Of a stretch of DNA of 63,945 nt, positions 18,933-27,715 are shown one piece after another (position 1 is the first letter of the stretch; each line of letters begins with the position of its first letter). The notes under the pieces were generated by a model, which was not told the origin of the DNA, searched no databases, and worked only from the letters and a program-made list of their open reading frames with translations. The stretch is from positions 92,041 to 155,985 of the forward strand of contig DEFJ01000024.1 in assembly GCA_002350725.1 (NCBI GenBank). Reading direction: 5' to 3'. Source of the DNA: Cyanobacteria bacterium UBA2855 (GTDB lineage: Bacteria; Cyanobacteriota; Vampirovibrionia; Gastranaerophilales; Gastranaerophilaceae). The translations under genes were made by a program, and so were the position numbers.

Positions 18933-19136
18933 CTATTTTATGTATTTATTTTTTAGCGCTATATATACTGCATTTGGTAAATTTTTTGCATTAAGTTTTT
19001 TACAAATATTTTTTGATTGCTTTAAAATTTTTACATAAGATTCATTTAATTCTTTTGATATAGATTTTTTACTATAACCGTTTATTAGATATTTTATTAT
19101 TTCTATTTCTTTTTCCGTAAGTTTTTCATCTATCAT
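18933..19136 (-). CDS. Stand-alone LuxR/GerE-type helix-turn-helix protein
   Basis: The 67 residues are essentially one LuxR-type DNA-binding domain: LTEKEIEIIKYLINGYSKKS followed by the recognition-helix region and NAVYIALKNKY. There is no receiver or ligand-binding domain. GGAG lies 7 bases before the ATG. A second stand-alone protein of the same type lies at 46980-47216 with the matching C-terminal pattern NAIYIAMK. It is a probable DNA-binding regulator. The recognition helix here is lysine-rich and somewhat divergent. Confidence 0.75.
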   Translation of the reverse strand: MIDEKLTEKEIEIIKYLINGYSKKSISKELNESYVKILKQSKNICKKLNAKNLPNAVYIALKNKYIK

Positions 19137-19243
19137 AATTTACTCCATATAACATTGTTTTCAACATAGTAATTGTAAGTATAGATAAATTTTATTACAT
19201 ATCGTATCATACTGTCAATAACATTGTATTTATAAAGGTATTT

Positions 19244-19408
19244 ATGGACAGAAAATTAATTAGATCCGGTAATGGATGGTGTATATACATGAATAACACT
19301 ATTATTGACTTGTTAGGATTGAATCCCGAAACAGATTTAATTAAATACACTGTTGAAAATGATAAACTCATAATTTCAAAAAGCAATAAAAAACGTATTG
19401 ATAAATAA
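19244..19408 (+). CDS. AbrB/MazE-like small DNA-binding protein
   Basis: This 54-residue reading frame encodes MDRKLIRSGNGWCIYMNNTI followed by a LGLNPETDLIKYTVENDKLI-type strand-turn-strand. The pattern (KLIRSGNGW, then LGL and a final DKLIISK strand) matches the swapped-hairpin SpoVT/AbrB fold used by small regulators and antitoxins. AAAGGT lies 5 bases before the ATG. It converges on the U32 gene with a 4-base gap. No toxin gene is adjacent, so an antitoxin role is not supported. An overlapping 72-codon frame on the other strand looks spurious. Confidence 0.6.
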   Translation: MDRKLIRSGNGWCIYMNNTIIDLLGLNPETDLIKYTVENDKLIISKSNKKRIDK

Positions 19409-19412
19409 TTTT

Positions 19413-21200
19413 TTATCTTCCGCAAATTATCATTTCACAATTTTTGCAATCGAAATTTAGCGGATATTTTTTACCTTTTTCGTCTACTAAAAATAATTTT
19501 TTAGGCGATTTACACATATCAAAAGCATATTTTAGACAATGCTTTGTTCTCATTAATTCTTTTCCGCCAAATGAATTTGTACTTTCTAATGATCTTTCAA
19601 GTACTTCACAACCGCAATTATTATAAAATTCTTCCGCTTCTTGATTGTGAATATTTTCATGATAGTTTACTTGATTTTTAAGGTATTTTGTATATTTTAA
19701 CGGTTTTTGAATTTCCCTTTTATAATTTTTTATTCTTTCATTTTTTAAATTTTCTAATATTAGACGGCGATATTCATTTATCTTTGATATAGGAATAAAC
19801 GGAATATTACTTTCTTCTATTTTTATTTCCTCTGAATAAAAAATACTTTCTCCCGTTTTTTGAAGTTGTTTTTTGATATTTTCAACCATTTTTTCTGTAT
19901 TTTTTGGGTTTTCTGTTTCTGTTATTTCTAATTCTGATTTATTTCCATCTATGTCTGTAACTGATAGAATATTATTTTTTAATTCAAATTTTACTTTTAT
20001 TTTTCTCACTGTTTTGGAATTTTTTAATATACTTTCAAACTTAGAATCGTTATTTTTGTATATTACAGTACCTTTTGGAATTGTTATTTTTTTGTTCAAA
20101 TAAATTTTATTATTTTCAAATTTATTTACTAAACATCCGTCTTGTTCATCGTTAATAATAAAACATATTCCGTCTTGAGGGTTTATTTCATATTTTTCAT
20201 TTAATTCAAACCAACCCAATCCGGAACTTTTTACTGTACCAATTTTATAACCTTTATTTTTTGGAGAAATTATATTAAAACATTTTTCTCTATTTTCTAA
20301 AAAATAACTTGTAAAACCTCTGTTAAAACTCTTTTCTACTGCAGGTTCAAAATCTGTAAAAATATCACCGGACGAAGTTTTTAATGATATTTTATCAAGC
20401 TGTTTTCTATAAAATGATACAACATTTTTTACATAGTTTATATCTTTTAATCTGCCCTCTATTTTAAATGATTTTACTCCGCTTTTTACTAAATCATTCA
20501 AATTTTTGGATGCATTAAAATCTTTTAAAGACAGCAAAGATTTATTTTTAGAGATAAAATTTCCATTTTCATCTATGAGTGAATATTTTTTTCTGCAAGG
20601 TTGGGCGCATTCACCTCTATTTGCAGAGCGTCCGCCAATTGCATAACTTAGATAGCATTGTCCGCTATAACTTACACAAAGTGCGCCATGTATAAAAGTT
20701 TCAATTTCTGTATTCGTATTTTGACAAATTTCATCTATTTGTTTTTTGGAAAGTTCTCTTGCTAAGATTACTCTTGAAACACCTATGTTTTCTAAAAATT
20801 TTACTTTTTCTAATGTTCTGTTATTACATTGTGTACTTGCATGTATTGGAATAGGCGGAAGTTTTCCTTTTATTGCATAATTTATTATGCCCATATCCTG
20901 AACTATTATTGCATCCACACCTATATTATATAATTCTTTTATTAAATCTACAGCCTCTACTAACTCATTATCTGTTAATATTGTATTTATTGTTATGTGT
21001 ATTTTTACATTGAATAAATGTGCATAATCTACGAGTTTTTTTATATCTTCTAAGTTATTACACGCAGAATGTCTTGCTCCAAAAGCATTTGCACCTATAT
21101 AAACAGCATCTGCACCAAAATTTATTGCAGCAATTCCTGTTTCTAAATCTTTTGCAGGAGCTAATAATTCTGTTTTTTGTTTTGATAATATTTTATTCAT
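19413..21200 (-). CDS. U32 family protein, RlhA-like rRNA hydroxylase candidate
   Basis: This 595-residue protein has the U32 signature TFIHGALCVSYSGQCYLS and SANRGECAQPCR. The N-terminus LLAPAKDLETGIAAINFGADAVYIG is typical, and there is a long C-terminal domain ending FDCKNCEMIICGR. The form SGQCYLS...SANRG resembles RlhA/YdcP, which hydroxylates a 23S rRNA cytidine, more than TrhP, which hydroxylates tRNA uridine. The cysteines probably hold an Fe-S cluster. The old 'peptidase' name for the family is likely misleading. TATAAT ends 5 bases before the ATG with no Shine-Dalgarno site. Confidence 0.85.
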   Translation of the reverse strand: MNKILSKQKTELLAPAKDLETGIAAINFGADAVYIGANAFGARHSACNNLEDIKKLVDYAHLFNVKIHITINTILTDNELVEAVDLIKELYNIGVDAIIVQDMGIINYAIKGKLPPIPIHASTQCNNRTLEKVKFLENIGVSRVILARELSKKQIDEICQNTNTEIETFIHGALCVSYSGQCYLSYAIGGRSANRGECAQPCRKKYSLIDENGNFISKNKSLLSLKDFNASKNLNDLVKSGVKSFKIEGRLKDINYVKNVVSFYRKQLDKISLKTSSGDIFTDFEPAVEKSFNRGFTSYFLENREKCFNIISPKNKGYKIGTVKSSGLGWFELNEKYEINPQDGICFIINDEQDGCLVNKFENNKIYLNKKITIPKGTVIYKNNDSKFESILKNSKTVRKIKVKFELKNNILSVTDIDGNKSELEITETENPKNTEKMVENIKKQLQKTGESIFYSEEIKIEESNIPFIPISKINEYRRLILENLKNERIKNYKREIQKPLKYTKYLKNQVNYHENIHNQEAEEFYNNCGCEVLERSLESTNSFGGKELMRTKHCLKYAFDMCKSPKKLFLVDEKGKKYPLNFDCKNCEMIICGR

Positions 21201-21205
21201 TGAAA

Positions 21206-21211
21206 ATTATA
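21206..21211 (-). promoter_or_regulatory. -10 hexamer abutting the U32 gene start (leaderless candidate)
   Basis: A perfect TATAAT on the minus strand ends 5 bases before the ATG at 21200. Confidence 0.5.
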
Positions 21212-21253
21212 ATAGCAAAAAATATCATCCAAATAAAGGATTAAAATAAAATT

Positions 21254-21535
21254 TTGAAAGATTATAATGATAGTGGGTTAGGTATAAAGTTTTCGGCGGT
21301 GGGTATGAGAGAAGATGATAGAATTATAGATTATTATACACCTGGAACTGATGGTGAATTGTCAAATTCGATTACTCAAACTTGGACTGAACAGGCAATT
21401 GAATGCTATTCTATAAATTGCGATTGCAAAAAATGTTCTCTAAAGAACGGAAATTATTCCTTTAAATGCCAAATGCCAAAAGTTATTGATGTTTTAATTA
21501 ATATTGTAGGAAAACCAAACGTACAAACGATGTAA
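21254..21535 (+). CDS. Small cysteine-rich protein of unknown function
   Basis: This 93-residue protein starts at TTG (AAAGGA lies about 12 bases upstream). It has a cluster of cysteines in its middle: CYSINCDCKKCSLKNG followed by SFKCQMPK. Five cysteines fall within about 30 residues, which suggests a zinc or other metal site. The C-terminal helix (VIDVLINIVGKP) could be part of a small nucleic-acid-binding fold, but no family is recognised. It is divergent from the U32 gene and followed by a strong terminator. Confidence 0.55.
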   Translation: MKDYNDSGLGIKFSAVGMREDDRIIDYYTPGTDGELSNSITQTWTEQAIECYSINCDCKKCSLKNGNYSFKCQMPKVIDVLINIVGKPNVQTM

Positions 21536-21577
21536 AATATACTCCTTTTTCCAACATGTAGAAAATTCTAAAAATGG

Positions 21578-21612
21578 TGTAGAAAACGAATTTTGTTTTC
21601 TACATTTTTTTT
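21578..21612 (+). terminator. Intrinsic terminator after the cysteine-rich gene
   Basis: A perfect 10-base stem TGTAGAAAAC/GTTTTCTACA with a 7-base loop is followed directly by eight T. Confidence 0.8.
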
Positions 21613-21844
21613 ATAATTATTTTAAAATTAAAATTTTTTTATATTTTTATTTTAAATTTATAAGTTTTCTACATTTTTTTATACAACTAAAATTTTATTA
21701 TAATCATTATAATCGGATTTTTCTACAAACATGAATAATTTATGATGATTATTATTTTTTATTATTATTTATATTATAAATAATAAAATAAAAAAATTTT
21801 TTAGAATATTATACAGAACATGAAAAGAGTTTACTTTTTTATGC

Positions 21845-21850
21845 TATAAT
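21845..21850 (+). promoter_or_regulatory. -10 hexamer abutting purB start (leaderless candidate)
   Basis: TATAAT ends 6 bases before the second of two closely spaced ATGs. Transcription would start at about that ATG. Confidence 0.55.
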
Positions 21851-21856
21851 ATGCCC

Positions 21857-23149
21857 ATGATAGAAAGATATTCAAGAGAGGAAATATCAAAAATTTGGAC
21901 TTTACAATCAAAGTTCAATTATTATCTTGCTGTTGAATTAGCAGTTTGTGATGCTTATGTAGAACATGGTGATTTTCCAAAAGAAGATATTTCTAATCTT
22001 AAAAAATTGGCAAAATTTGATTTATCAAGAATTGATGAAATTGAAAAAGAAGTTCGTCATGATGTTATTGCATTTTTAACAAACGTAAATGAAAATGTTG
22101 GTGAATATGCAAAATACATACATGTTGGAATGACCAGTTCTGATGTTATAGATACAGCCTTTTCATTACAAATACAAGACAGCGGAAAAATTATAAAAAA
22201 TGATATAAATGATGTTTTAAAAACATTAAAATATTTAGCTCAAAAATATAAAGATACAATTTGTATCGGCAGATCACACGGAATCCATGCTGAAATAATG
22301 ACATTTGGAGTTAAATTATGTAATTGGTTTGATATCTTAAGGCGTCAAAAAGAAAATTTTGAGCAAGCACTTGAACAAATAAGAGTAGGTCAAGTTTCAG
22401 GACCTGTTGGAACGTATAGTAATATTTCTCCTGAAATAGAAGAAATAACATGTAAAAATTTAAATTTAAAACCTGCCGCAATCTCAACACAAATAATTGC
22501 CAGAGATTACCATGCACACATTATGCAAAGCTTAGCCTTAATTGCAAGTGTAATAGAACAATTTGCAACAGAAATCAGGCATTTACAAAGAACAGAAGTA
22601 TTAGAAGTAGAAGAAGGTTTTGGTAAAAATCAAAAAGGTTCTTCAGCAATGCCACATAAGAAAAATCCTGTGTTGAGTGAAAATCTGTGCGGGTTAGCGA
22701 GAGTTGTTCGTGCAAATTCGCTTGCTGCGATGGAAAATATTTCATTATGGCATGAAAGAGATATTTCTCACAGCTCTGCAGAAAGAATTATATTTCCTGA
22801 CAGTTTTATATTAGTTGATTTTATGCTTTCAAGATTTAATAATATTTTACAAAATTTAGTTGTTCACGAAGATAACATGTTGGATAATTCAGAGAAATTC
22901 GGCGGAATTGTTTTTTCACAGAAAGTTTTGCTTGAATTAATTGAAAAAGGTTTTACAAGAGAAGAAGCATATCTAATAGTTCAAAGAAATGCTCTGGATG
23001 CTTTTGAAAATAAAGGAAGCTTTATAGAAAATCTTTATAAAGATAGTGATATAACATCAAAATTATCAAAAGAAGAAATAAAAGAAATATTTAATAAAGA
23101 ATACTATTTAAAAAACATAAGTAAAATATACAGTAAAGTTTTTAAATAG
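21857..23149 (+). CDS. purB: Adenylosuccinate lyase
   Basis: PurB cleaves SAICAR and adenylosuccinate, releasing fumarate, in purine synthesis. The product has the fumarase/aspartase superfamily signature SSAMPHKKNP, the THVGMTSSDVIDTA-type motif (as HVGMTSSDVIDTA) and SHGIHAE. The start at 21857 (MIERYSREEI, 430 residues) is preferred over the ATG at 21851. It matches the usual PurB N-terminus and coincides with the transcription start predicted from the adjacent TATAAT. Confidence 0.95.
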   Translation: MIERYSREEISKIWTLQSKFNYYLAVELAVCDAYVEHGDFPKEDISNLKKLAKFDLSRIDEIEKEVRHDVIAFLTNVNENVGEYAKYIHVGMTSSDVIDTAFSLQIQDSGKIIKNDINDVLKTLKYLAQKYKDTICIGRSHGIHAEIMTFGVKLCNWFDILRRQKENFEQALEQIRVGQVSGPVGTYSNISPEIEEITCKNLNLKPAAISTQIIARDYHAHIMQSLALIASVIEQFATEIRHLQRTEVLEVEEGFGKNQKGSSAMPHKKNPVLSENLCGLARVVRANSLAAMENISLWHERDISHSSAERIIFPDSFILVDFMLSRFNNILQNLVVHEDNMLDNSEKFGGIVFSQKVLLELIEKGFTREEAYLIVQRNALDAFENKGSFIENLYKDSDITSKLSKEEIKEIFNKEYYLKNISKIYSKVFK

Positions 23150-23165
23150 AAATAATAGTATTAAA

Positions 23166-23191
23166 AAAGGTCTGCAATTTGGCAGACCTTT
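23166..23191. terminator. Intrinsic terminator between purB and a small minus-strand gene
   Basis: AAAGGTCTGC and GCAGACCTTT form a 10-base stem with a 6-base loop (AATTTG). It can serve purB on the plus strand and the small converging gene on the minus strand. Confidence 0.7.
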
Positions 23192-23262
23192 AAATCGGGC
23201 ATACATAAATGTTTTTCAACATAAGTATTCCGAAATACAATTTTTGAGATTTTAAATTTAGT

Positions 23263-23421
23263 TTACGCTAAACCTAAAACTTTTTTGTACCAAGAGAATG
23301 TTTCTAATTCAACACCATTAAATGTGGTTTTCATGCATTGTTTTTTCAAATACTGTTCAAACTCATCATTGAATTTTGATTTGCATTTTTTAGAAATTGT
23401 AGCTTTTGTTACTGTTTCCAT
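23263..23421 (-). CDS. Small basic protein of unknown function
   Basis: This 52-residue frame starts METVTKATISKKCKSKFNDE and ends in KKVLGLA. It has a strong AAGGAG site about 7 bases before the ATG. It is basic, mostly helical, contains two cysteines and has no signal or membrane segment. No family is recognised. The good ribosome-binding site and the terminator 70 bases downstream support it being expressed. Confidence 0.55.
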   Translation of the reverse strand: METVTKATISKKCKSKFNDEFEQYLKKQCMKTTFNGVELETFSWYKKVLGLA

Positions 23422-23629
23422 TACCTACTCCTTCGCACTATATTTTAATACACCATTTTGATATTCTACATTCTAACTCTATTTAAAAAATTTTTCAATT
23501 ACCAAAAAGAATTAGTTTAAAATAATTAATTAAAATATAATATTGTAAAAAATTAATAACATTACATACCTCATGGAATTTATGTAATATAATAAAAATG
23601 ATGTAATAAAAGACTAGGGAATATAAATT

Positions 23630-25012
23630 TTGAATAAGAAGAAATATCATTTTATAGCAATAGGTGGAGTTGGAATGAGCGGTCTGGCAAAGTATCTACT
23701 GGAAAATGGCTGTGAAGTTTCAGGTTCAGATGTTTGCGAAAGTAAATATGTACAAAAAGTAAGAGAATTAGGTGCAAAAGTTTTTATTGGTCATAGTGCA
23801 GATAATGTACCTGATAAAGCTATAGTTATAGCAAGTACAGCAATAAGAGAAACTAATCCGGAAATAATAAGAGCAAAAGAGCTAGGTTTACCAATATATC
23901 ATCGTTCAGATTTGTTAGCTGAAATATCTCGTGAAGGAAAGTTTTTCTTAGGTTATTCAGGCACTCACGGAAAAACAACTACAAGCGGTTTAAGCTCATA
24001 TGTTCTTGAAAAAGCAGGATTTAAGCCATCTTATGTTGTAGGAGGTATAATTCCGGAATTGGACACTAATGCTCATTGTCAAAATGGCAAATTTTTTGCG
24101 GCAGAACTTGATGAAAGTGATGGAACAATAGTTAAATATGTCCCAAATATTTGTGTGATAAATAACCTTGAAGCAGATCATTTGGATTTTTATAAAGATG
24201 GGTTGAAATCAATTTTAGAAACATTTGAAAAATTTATTTCAAAAATGCCTGATAACGGAATTGTTTTAGTCAATTATGATTGCAAAAATTCAATGAAACT
24301 TCATGGGCATAAAACAATGACCTTTGGTTTAACTGAGGGTGCGGATTATGTTGCAAAAAATATTGTATTTGAAGAAGATTATACAAGTTTTGATATATAT
24401 TATAAAAATGAATTATTATCAGATTTGAAAATAATTCTAAAAGGCAAACATAATGTGTATAATTCTCTTGCAGTATTTGCAAGTTTACATCAAGCAGGTG
24501 TAGATATAGAAAAAATAAAGCCTCATTTTGCAACATTTACCGGAATGGGCAGAAGATTTCAAAAAGCGGGTGAATTTAAAGGTATATCATTATACGATGA
24601 TTATGCACACCACCCGACTGAAATAAAAGCTGCTTTATCATCTGCTTGCAGTTTTAAAAACAAAAATATAATAGCAGTTTTTCAACCGCACAGATATAGC
24701 AGATTAAAAAATTTATGGAATGATTTTTTATCTTCATTTAATAATGTAGATAGAGTAGTTGTAACAGATGTTTATGCTGCTTCAGAAGATGTTATAGAAG
24801 GAATAGATTCCGAAAAATTTACAAAAGCTTTATCAGAAAAGTTATCAATACCGTGCGAGCATATATCCGGTTCTATGCAAGAGGTTGCAAAAAAATTATT
24901 TCCAACATTAAAAAGCGGTGATGTTGTAATCGGGTTAGGTGCAGGAACAATAAATTCGTTAAATAAAGAACTATTAAAAATAAATAATGAGGTTATAGAA
25001 GTTGCACGTTGA
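23630..25012 (+). CDS. murC: UDP-N-acetylmuramate--L-alanine ligase
   Basis: MurC adds L-alanine to UDP-MurNAc, the first amino acid of the peptidoglycan stem. This 460-residue enzyme has the N-terminal FIAIGGVGMSGLA loop, the ATP site GYSGTHGKTTTSG, NLEADHLD and DDYAHHPTEI. Translation starts at TTG, with AGGGA 9 bases upstream. It is the first gene of the murC-murB-ddl-ftsQ cluster, whose members overlap or abut. Confidence 0.96.
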   Translation: MNKKKYHFIAIGGVGMSGLAKYLLENGCEVSGSDVCESKYVQKVRELGAKVFIGHSADNVPDKAIVIASTAIRETNPEIIRAKELGLPIYHRSDLLAEISREGKFFLGYSGTHGKTTTSGLSSYVLEKAGFKPSYVVGGIIPELDTNAHCQNGKFFAAELDESDGTIVKYVPNICVINNLEADHLDFYKDGLKSILETFEKFISKMPDNGIVLVNYDCKNSMKLHGHKTMTFGLTEGADYVAKNIVFEEDYTSFDIYYKNELLSDLKIILKGKHNVYNSLAVFASLHQAGVDIEKIKPHFATFTGMGRRFQKAGEFKGISLYDDYAHHPTEIKAALSSACSFKNKNIIAVFQPHRYSRLKNLWNDFLSSFNNVDRVVVTDVYAASEDVIEGIDSEKFTKALSEKLSIPCEHISGSMQEVAKKLFPTLKSGDVVIGLGAGTINSLNKELLKINNEVIEVAR

Positions 25013-25913
25013 GGTTAATGAAAATTTCGATGTAAAAAATCTCACAAGTTTTAAAATAGGCGGAAAAATAAGAAAAGCTTATTTTCCAAAATCAGTTTGC
25101 GAATTTGAAGAAATTATTCAAAAAGAAGATAATATAAGAGTGTTTGGAAATTTATCAAATACATTAGTTTCTTCTGACGGTTACGACGGCAGCATAATTT
25201 TTACTTCAGGTATGAGAAATAGTAATTGTAGTCCAAAAGATGGTGATTTTACAATAGAATGCGGTTGTAACGGACCTGTTGCAGCATTAATTGCAAGAGA
25301 TGAAGGATTAAGCGGATTTGAATTTATGATAGGTTTCCCCGGTTCAATCGGCGGAAATATTTGTATGAACGCATCTGCTCACGGTCAATGTATTAGTGAT
25401 AATTTAATCAAAGTAAAATGTTATTCAAAAGAAAAAGGTGTTTTTGAATTATCAAAAGAAGATATGGAATTTTCATATCGAACATCAATTTGTCAAAAGG
25501 AACCAATTTATGTTTTAGAAGCAACATTTCAATTAAATAAAAAAACACCGGAAGAAATTCAAGATAAAATGAATGAAAATCTAGCTTTTCGTAAATCCCA
25601 TCAACCTTCTCTTGCAATACCAAATTGCGGCAGCGTATTCAGAAATCCGGAAGGAAATTCTGCGGGTAAACTATTGGATGAAGTTGGTGCAAAAAATTTT
25701 TATGTTGGTAATGTAAAAGTCTGGGAAAATCACGCAAATTTTATAGTAAATCTTGAACAAAAAGGTACATCAATAGAAGTTTTAGAATTGATGTTAAAAA
25801 TGTTTTCATCAGTAAAAGAAAAATATGGAATTGAATTAAAACCCGAGGTAAGATATTTAGGTAACAAAAATATAAGAGAGGCAGAAATATGCAAAATATT
25901 GAATATAAAATAG
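25002..25913 (+). CDS. murB: UDP-N-acetylenolpyruvoylglucosamine reductase
   Basis: MurB is the FAD enzyme that reduces enolpyruvyl-UDP-GlcNAc to UDP-MurNAc. The 303-residue product has LTSFKIGG, the FAD-binding GFPGSIGGNICMNASAHG, the catalytic-serine motif NCGSVFRNP and the late KPEVRYLG containing the conserved Glu. The start is a TTG that overlaps the end of murC by 11 bases; no in-frame ATG lies before the first conserved motif. This indicates coupled translation with murC. Confidence 0.95.
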   Translation: MHVEVNENFDVKNLTSFKIGGKIRKAYFPKSVCEFEEIIQKEDNIRVFGNLSNTLVSSDGYDGSIIFTSGMRNSNCSPKDGDFTIECGCNGPVAALIARDEGLSGFEFMIGFPGSIGGNICMNASAHGQCISDNLIKVKCYSKEKGVFELSKEDMEFSYRTSICQKEPIYVLEATFQLNKKTPEEIQDKMNENLAFRKSHQPSLAIPNCGSVFRNPEGNSAGKLLDEVGAKNFYVGNVKVWENHANFIVNLEQKGTSIEVLELMLKMFSSVKEKYGIELKPEVRYLGNKNIREAEICKILNIK

Positions 25914-26842
25914 ATAAAAATGCAAAAATAGCTGTATTATGCGGAGGCATGTCATCAGAAGCAGAAGTTTCAAAACGTTCCGGTAAAGGTTGTTATGAAG
26001 CCTTAAAAAGATTGGGCTATAACAAAGCAGAACTTGTTGAAGTTGATAGAAATATTGCTCAAAAACTTTCTGATGGTAAATACGATTATGCTTTTAATGC
26101 ATTGCATGGCAAATACGGTGAAGATGGATGCATACAGGGTATTTTGGAAATTTTAAAAATACCTTATGCCGGATGCGGTGTAATGGCAAGTGCAATTTGT
26201 ATGAATAAAGAATATACAAAACGAGTATTATCTACTTGTAAAGATATTCCGCTTATAAAATCAGTTTTTGTAAAAAAAGGAGAAGATGTAGTTAAAGCTT
26301 GTGAAAACTTAAGATATCCTTTAATTACAAAGCCTGTATCAGAAGGTTCAAGTTTTGGTATGACAAAAGTAAATTCAAAAGAAGAGCTTGTTCCTGCATA
26401 TAATGAAGCTACAAAATTTAATGCTGATGTTTTAATAGAAGAATTTATTGACGGATTTTTTATTACAGTCGGAGTGTTAGAAAAAGACGGAAAAGCTTTT
26501 GCAACAGAAATTCTTGAAATAAGACCAAAAAATGAATGGTACGACTATGAAGCTAAATATACAAAAGGAATGTCTGATTTTATAGTTCCATCCACAGCAC
26601 TTTCAGAGGAAGCAACAAAACATATAAAAGAAATAGCTGTAAAAGCACATGAAACAGCAGGATGTTCAGGAGTTTCAAGAGTAGATTTTATGGTAATGAA
26701 TGATGAACCATATTTTCTTGAAATAAATACAAGTCCCGGAATGACAGAAACCAGTGATTTGCCGGCTCAAGCAGCTGCAATGGGAATAAATTATGATGAA
26801 TTGGTATTATTAATATTAAATAGTGCCGGATTGAATAAATAA
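25889..26842 (+). CDS. ddl: D-alanine--D-alanine ligase
   Basis: Ddl makes the D-Ala-D-Ala terminus of the peptidoglycan stem. The 317-residue ATP-grasp enzyme has VLCGGMSSEAEVS near the start, the HGKYGEDGCIQG motif, EGSSFGMTKV and the metal/ATP segment LEINTSPGMTETSDLP. The start overlaps murB by 25 bases and has GAGAGG 5-10 bases upstream, so it is tightly coupled within the wall cluster. Confidence 0.96.
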   Translation: MQNIEYKIDKNAKIAVLCGGMSSEAEVSKRSGKGCYEALKRLGYNKAELVEVDRNIAQKLSDGKYDYAFNALHGKYGEDGCIQGILEILKIPYAGCGVMASAICMNKEYTKRVLSTCKDIPLIKSVFVKKGEDVVKACENLRYPLITKPVSEGSSFGMTKVNSKEELVPAYNEATKFNADVLIEEFIDGFFITVGVLEKDGKAFATEILEIRPKNEWYDYEAKYTKGMSDFIVPSTALSEEATKHIKEIAVKAHETAGCSGVSRVDFMVMNDEPYFLEINTSPGMTETSDLPAQAAAMGINYDELVLLILNSAGLNK

Positions 26843-26848
26843 GGTAAA

Positions 26849-27715
26849 ATGGAAAAAGAATACAAAGAAGAAAATAAAGAAGAACAAGTTGTAGATACCG
26901 CAAAAATTATAAAGCGTGTACGCAAATCAAGAAAAGTTCGCAGTAGTCGTCGTAAACAAACTGCGTTAAGAAAAACTTTTCGCTTTTTTATGACAATTTT
27001 CTTACTTGTAATTTTAGGTTATGTTTCAAAATTGCCACAATGGTATTTGCCCAAAAATACCTTTACAGCGGTAAATAATAATATAATTATAAAAAATAAT
27101 AAAATTGTAAAATCTAATCGTATACTTGCATTTTTAAAACTTCATAAAGTTCCTGATAAGCCGATTTATATGCTTAGAACTGATGATATAGAAAAAGATA
27201 TAAAAAAATTAAGACCAATAAAAGAAGTTTATATTCGCCGATACGCATTTCCTGCAAGATTACAGATTATAGTAAAAGAGCGCAATCCTATTTTATCTAT
27301 AGCATTAGATGAAAATAGTCCTATTGTCGGTGCTTTTGCGGAAGACGGTGTACTTATCGGACATGAATTTATGCCATTAAATTCGGATATAAAAACAATA
27401 AAAGTAATAACAAAATATGGTGGTGAAGACAGTTATACAAAATGGACTTTAGCAAAGGTTCAGAAAATCCAAAAAATAGCTGAAGAGATAGAGTTATATG
27501 CAGAAGAACCTTTGGAATATATAGATATACGTAATCCTAATGATATATATGCAAAAGTAAAAACAACAAAAATACGTGTGGGAAAACCTGATGGAAGTGT
27601 ATTTGAAAGAATAAAACGTATACCATCCATTCTTCCGAAAATAAAATTAATTAATACAAAAGTTCAATATCTGGATATCAGCTGGGAAAAAGTAAATTAT
27701 TTAAAATTAAAATAA
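26849..27715 (+). CDS. ftsQ: FtsQ-like cell-division protein with POTRA domain
   Basis: This 288-residue protein has a strongly basic cytoplasmic N-terminus, one membrane helix at about residues 45-62 and a periplasmic part. That part starts with a POTRA-like segment: a short helix (DDIEKDIKKL), then KEVYIRRYAFPARLQIIVKERNP, the typical FtsQ strand pattern. FtsQ links the early and late divisome. The call rests on architecture and on position directly after ddl (6-base gap), as in many division/wall clusters. It is the last gene of the run and converges on the flavoprotein gene, abutting it. Confidence 0.8.
   Translation: MEKEYKEENKEEQVVDTAKIIKRVRKSRKVRSSRRKQTALRKTFRFFMTIFLLVILGYVSKLPQWYLPKNTFTAVNNNIIIKNNKIVKSNRILAFLKLHKVPDKPIYMLRTDDIEKDIKKLRPIKEVYIRRYAFPARLQIIVKERNPILSIALDENSPIVGAFAEDGVLIGHEFMPLNSDIKTIKVITKYGGEDSYTKWTLAKVQKIQKIAEEIELYAEEPLEYIDIRNPNDIYAKVKTTKIRVGKPDGSVFERIKRIPSILPKIKLINTKVQYLDISWEKVNYLKLK

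Larger units (their letters stand above)
21536..21850. other. AT-rich intergenic region with repeated 9-mer
   Basis: No gene is seen in these 315 bases. The region is very AT-rich and holds five exact copies of TGTAGAAAA or its complement: 21557-21565 and 21578-21586 in one orientation, and 21596-21604, 21665-21673 and 21719-21727 in the other. The second and third copies form the terminator stem. The purB -10 element lies at its right edge. Confidence 0.6.

Noticed and set aside
19244..19408. AbrB-like protein as antitoxin of a toxin-antitoxin pair
   Set aside because: No toxin-like gene lies next to it; the neighbours are proB, a LuxR-type gene and a U32 hydroxylase.
19207..19425. 72-codon minus-strand frame over the AbrB-like gene
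   Set aside because: The plus-strand 54-codon gene has a ribosome-binding site and a recognisable fold; the opposite frame has neither.
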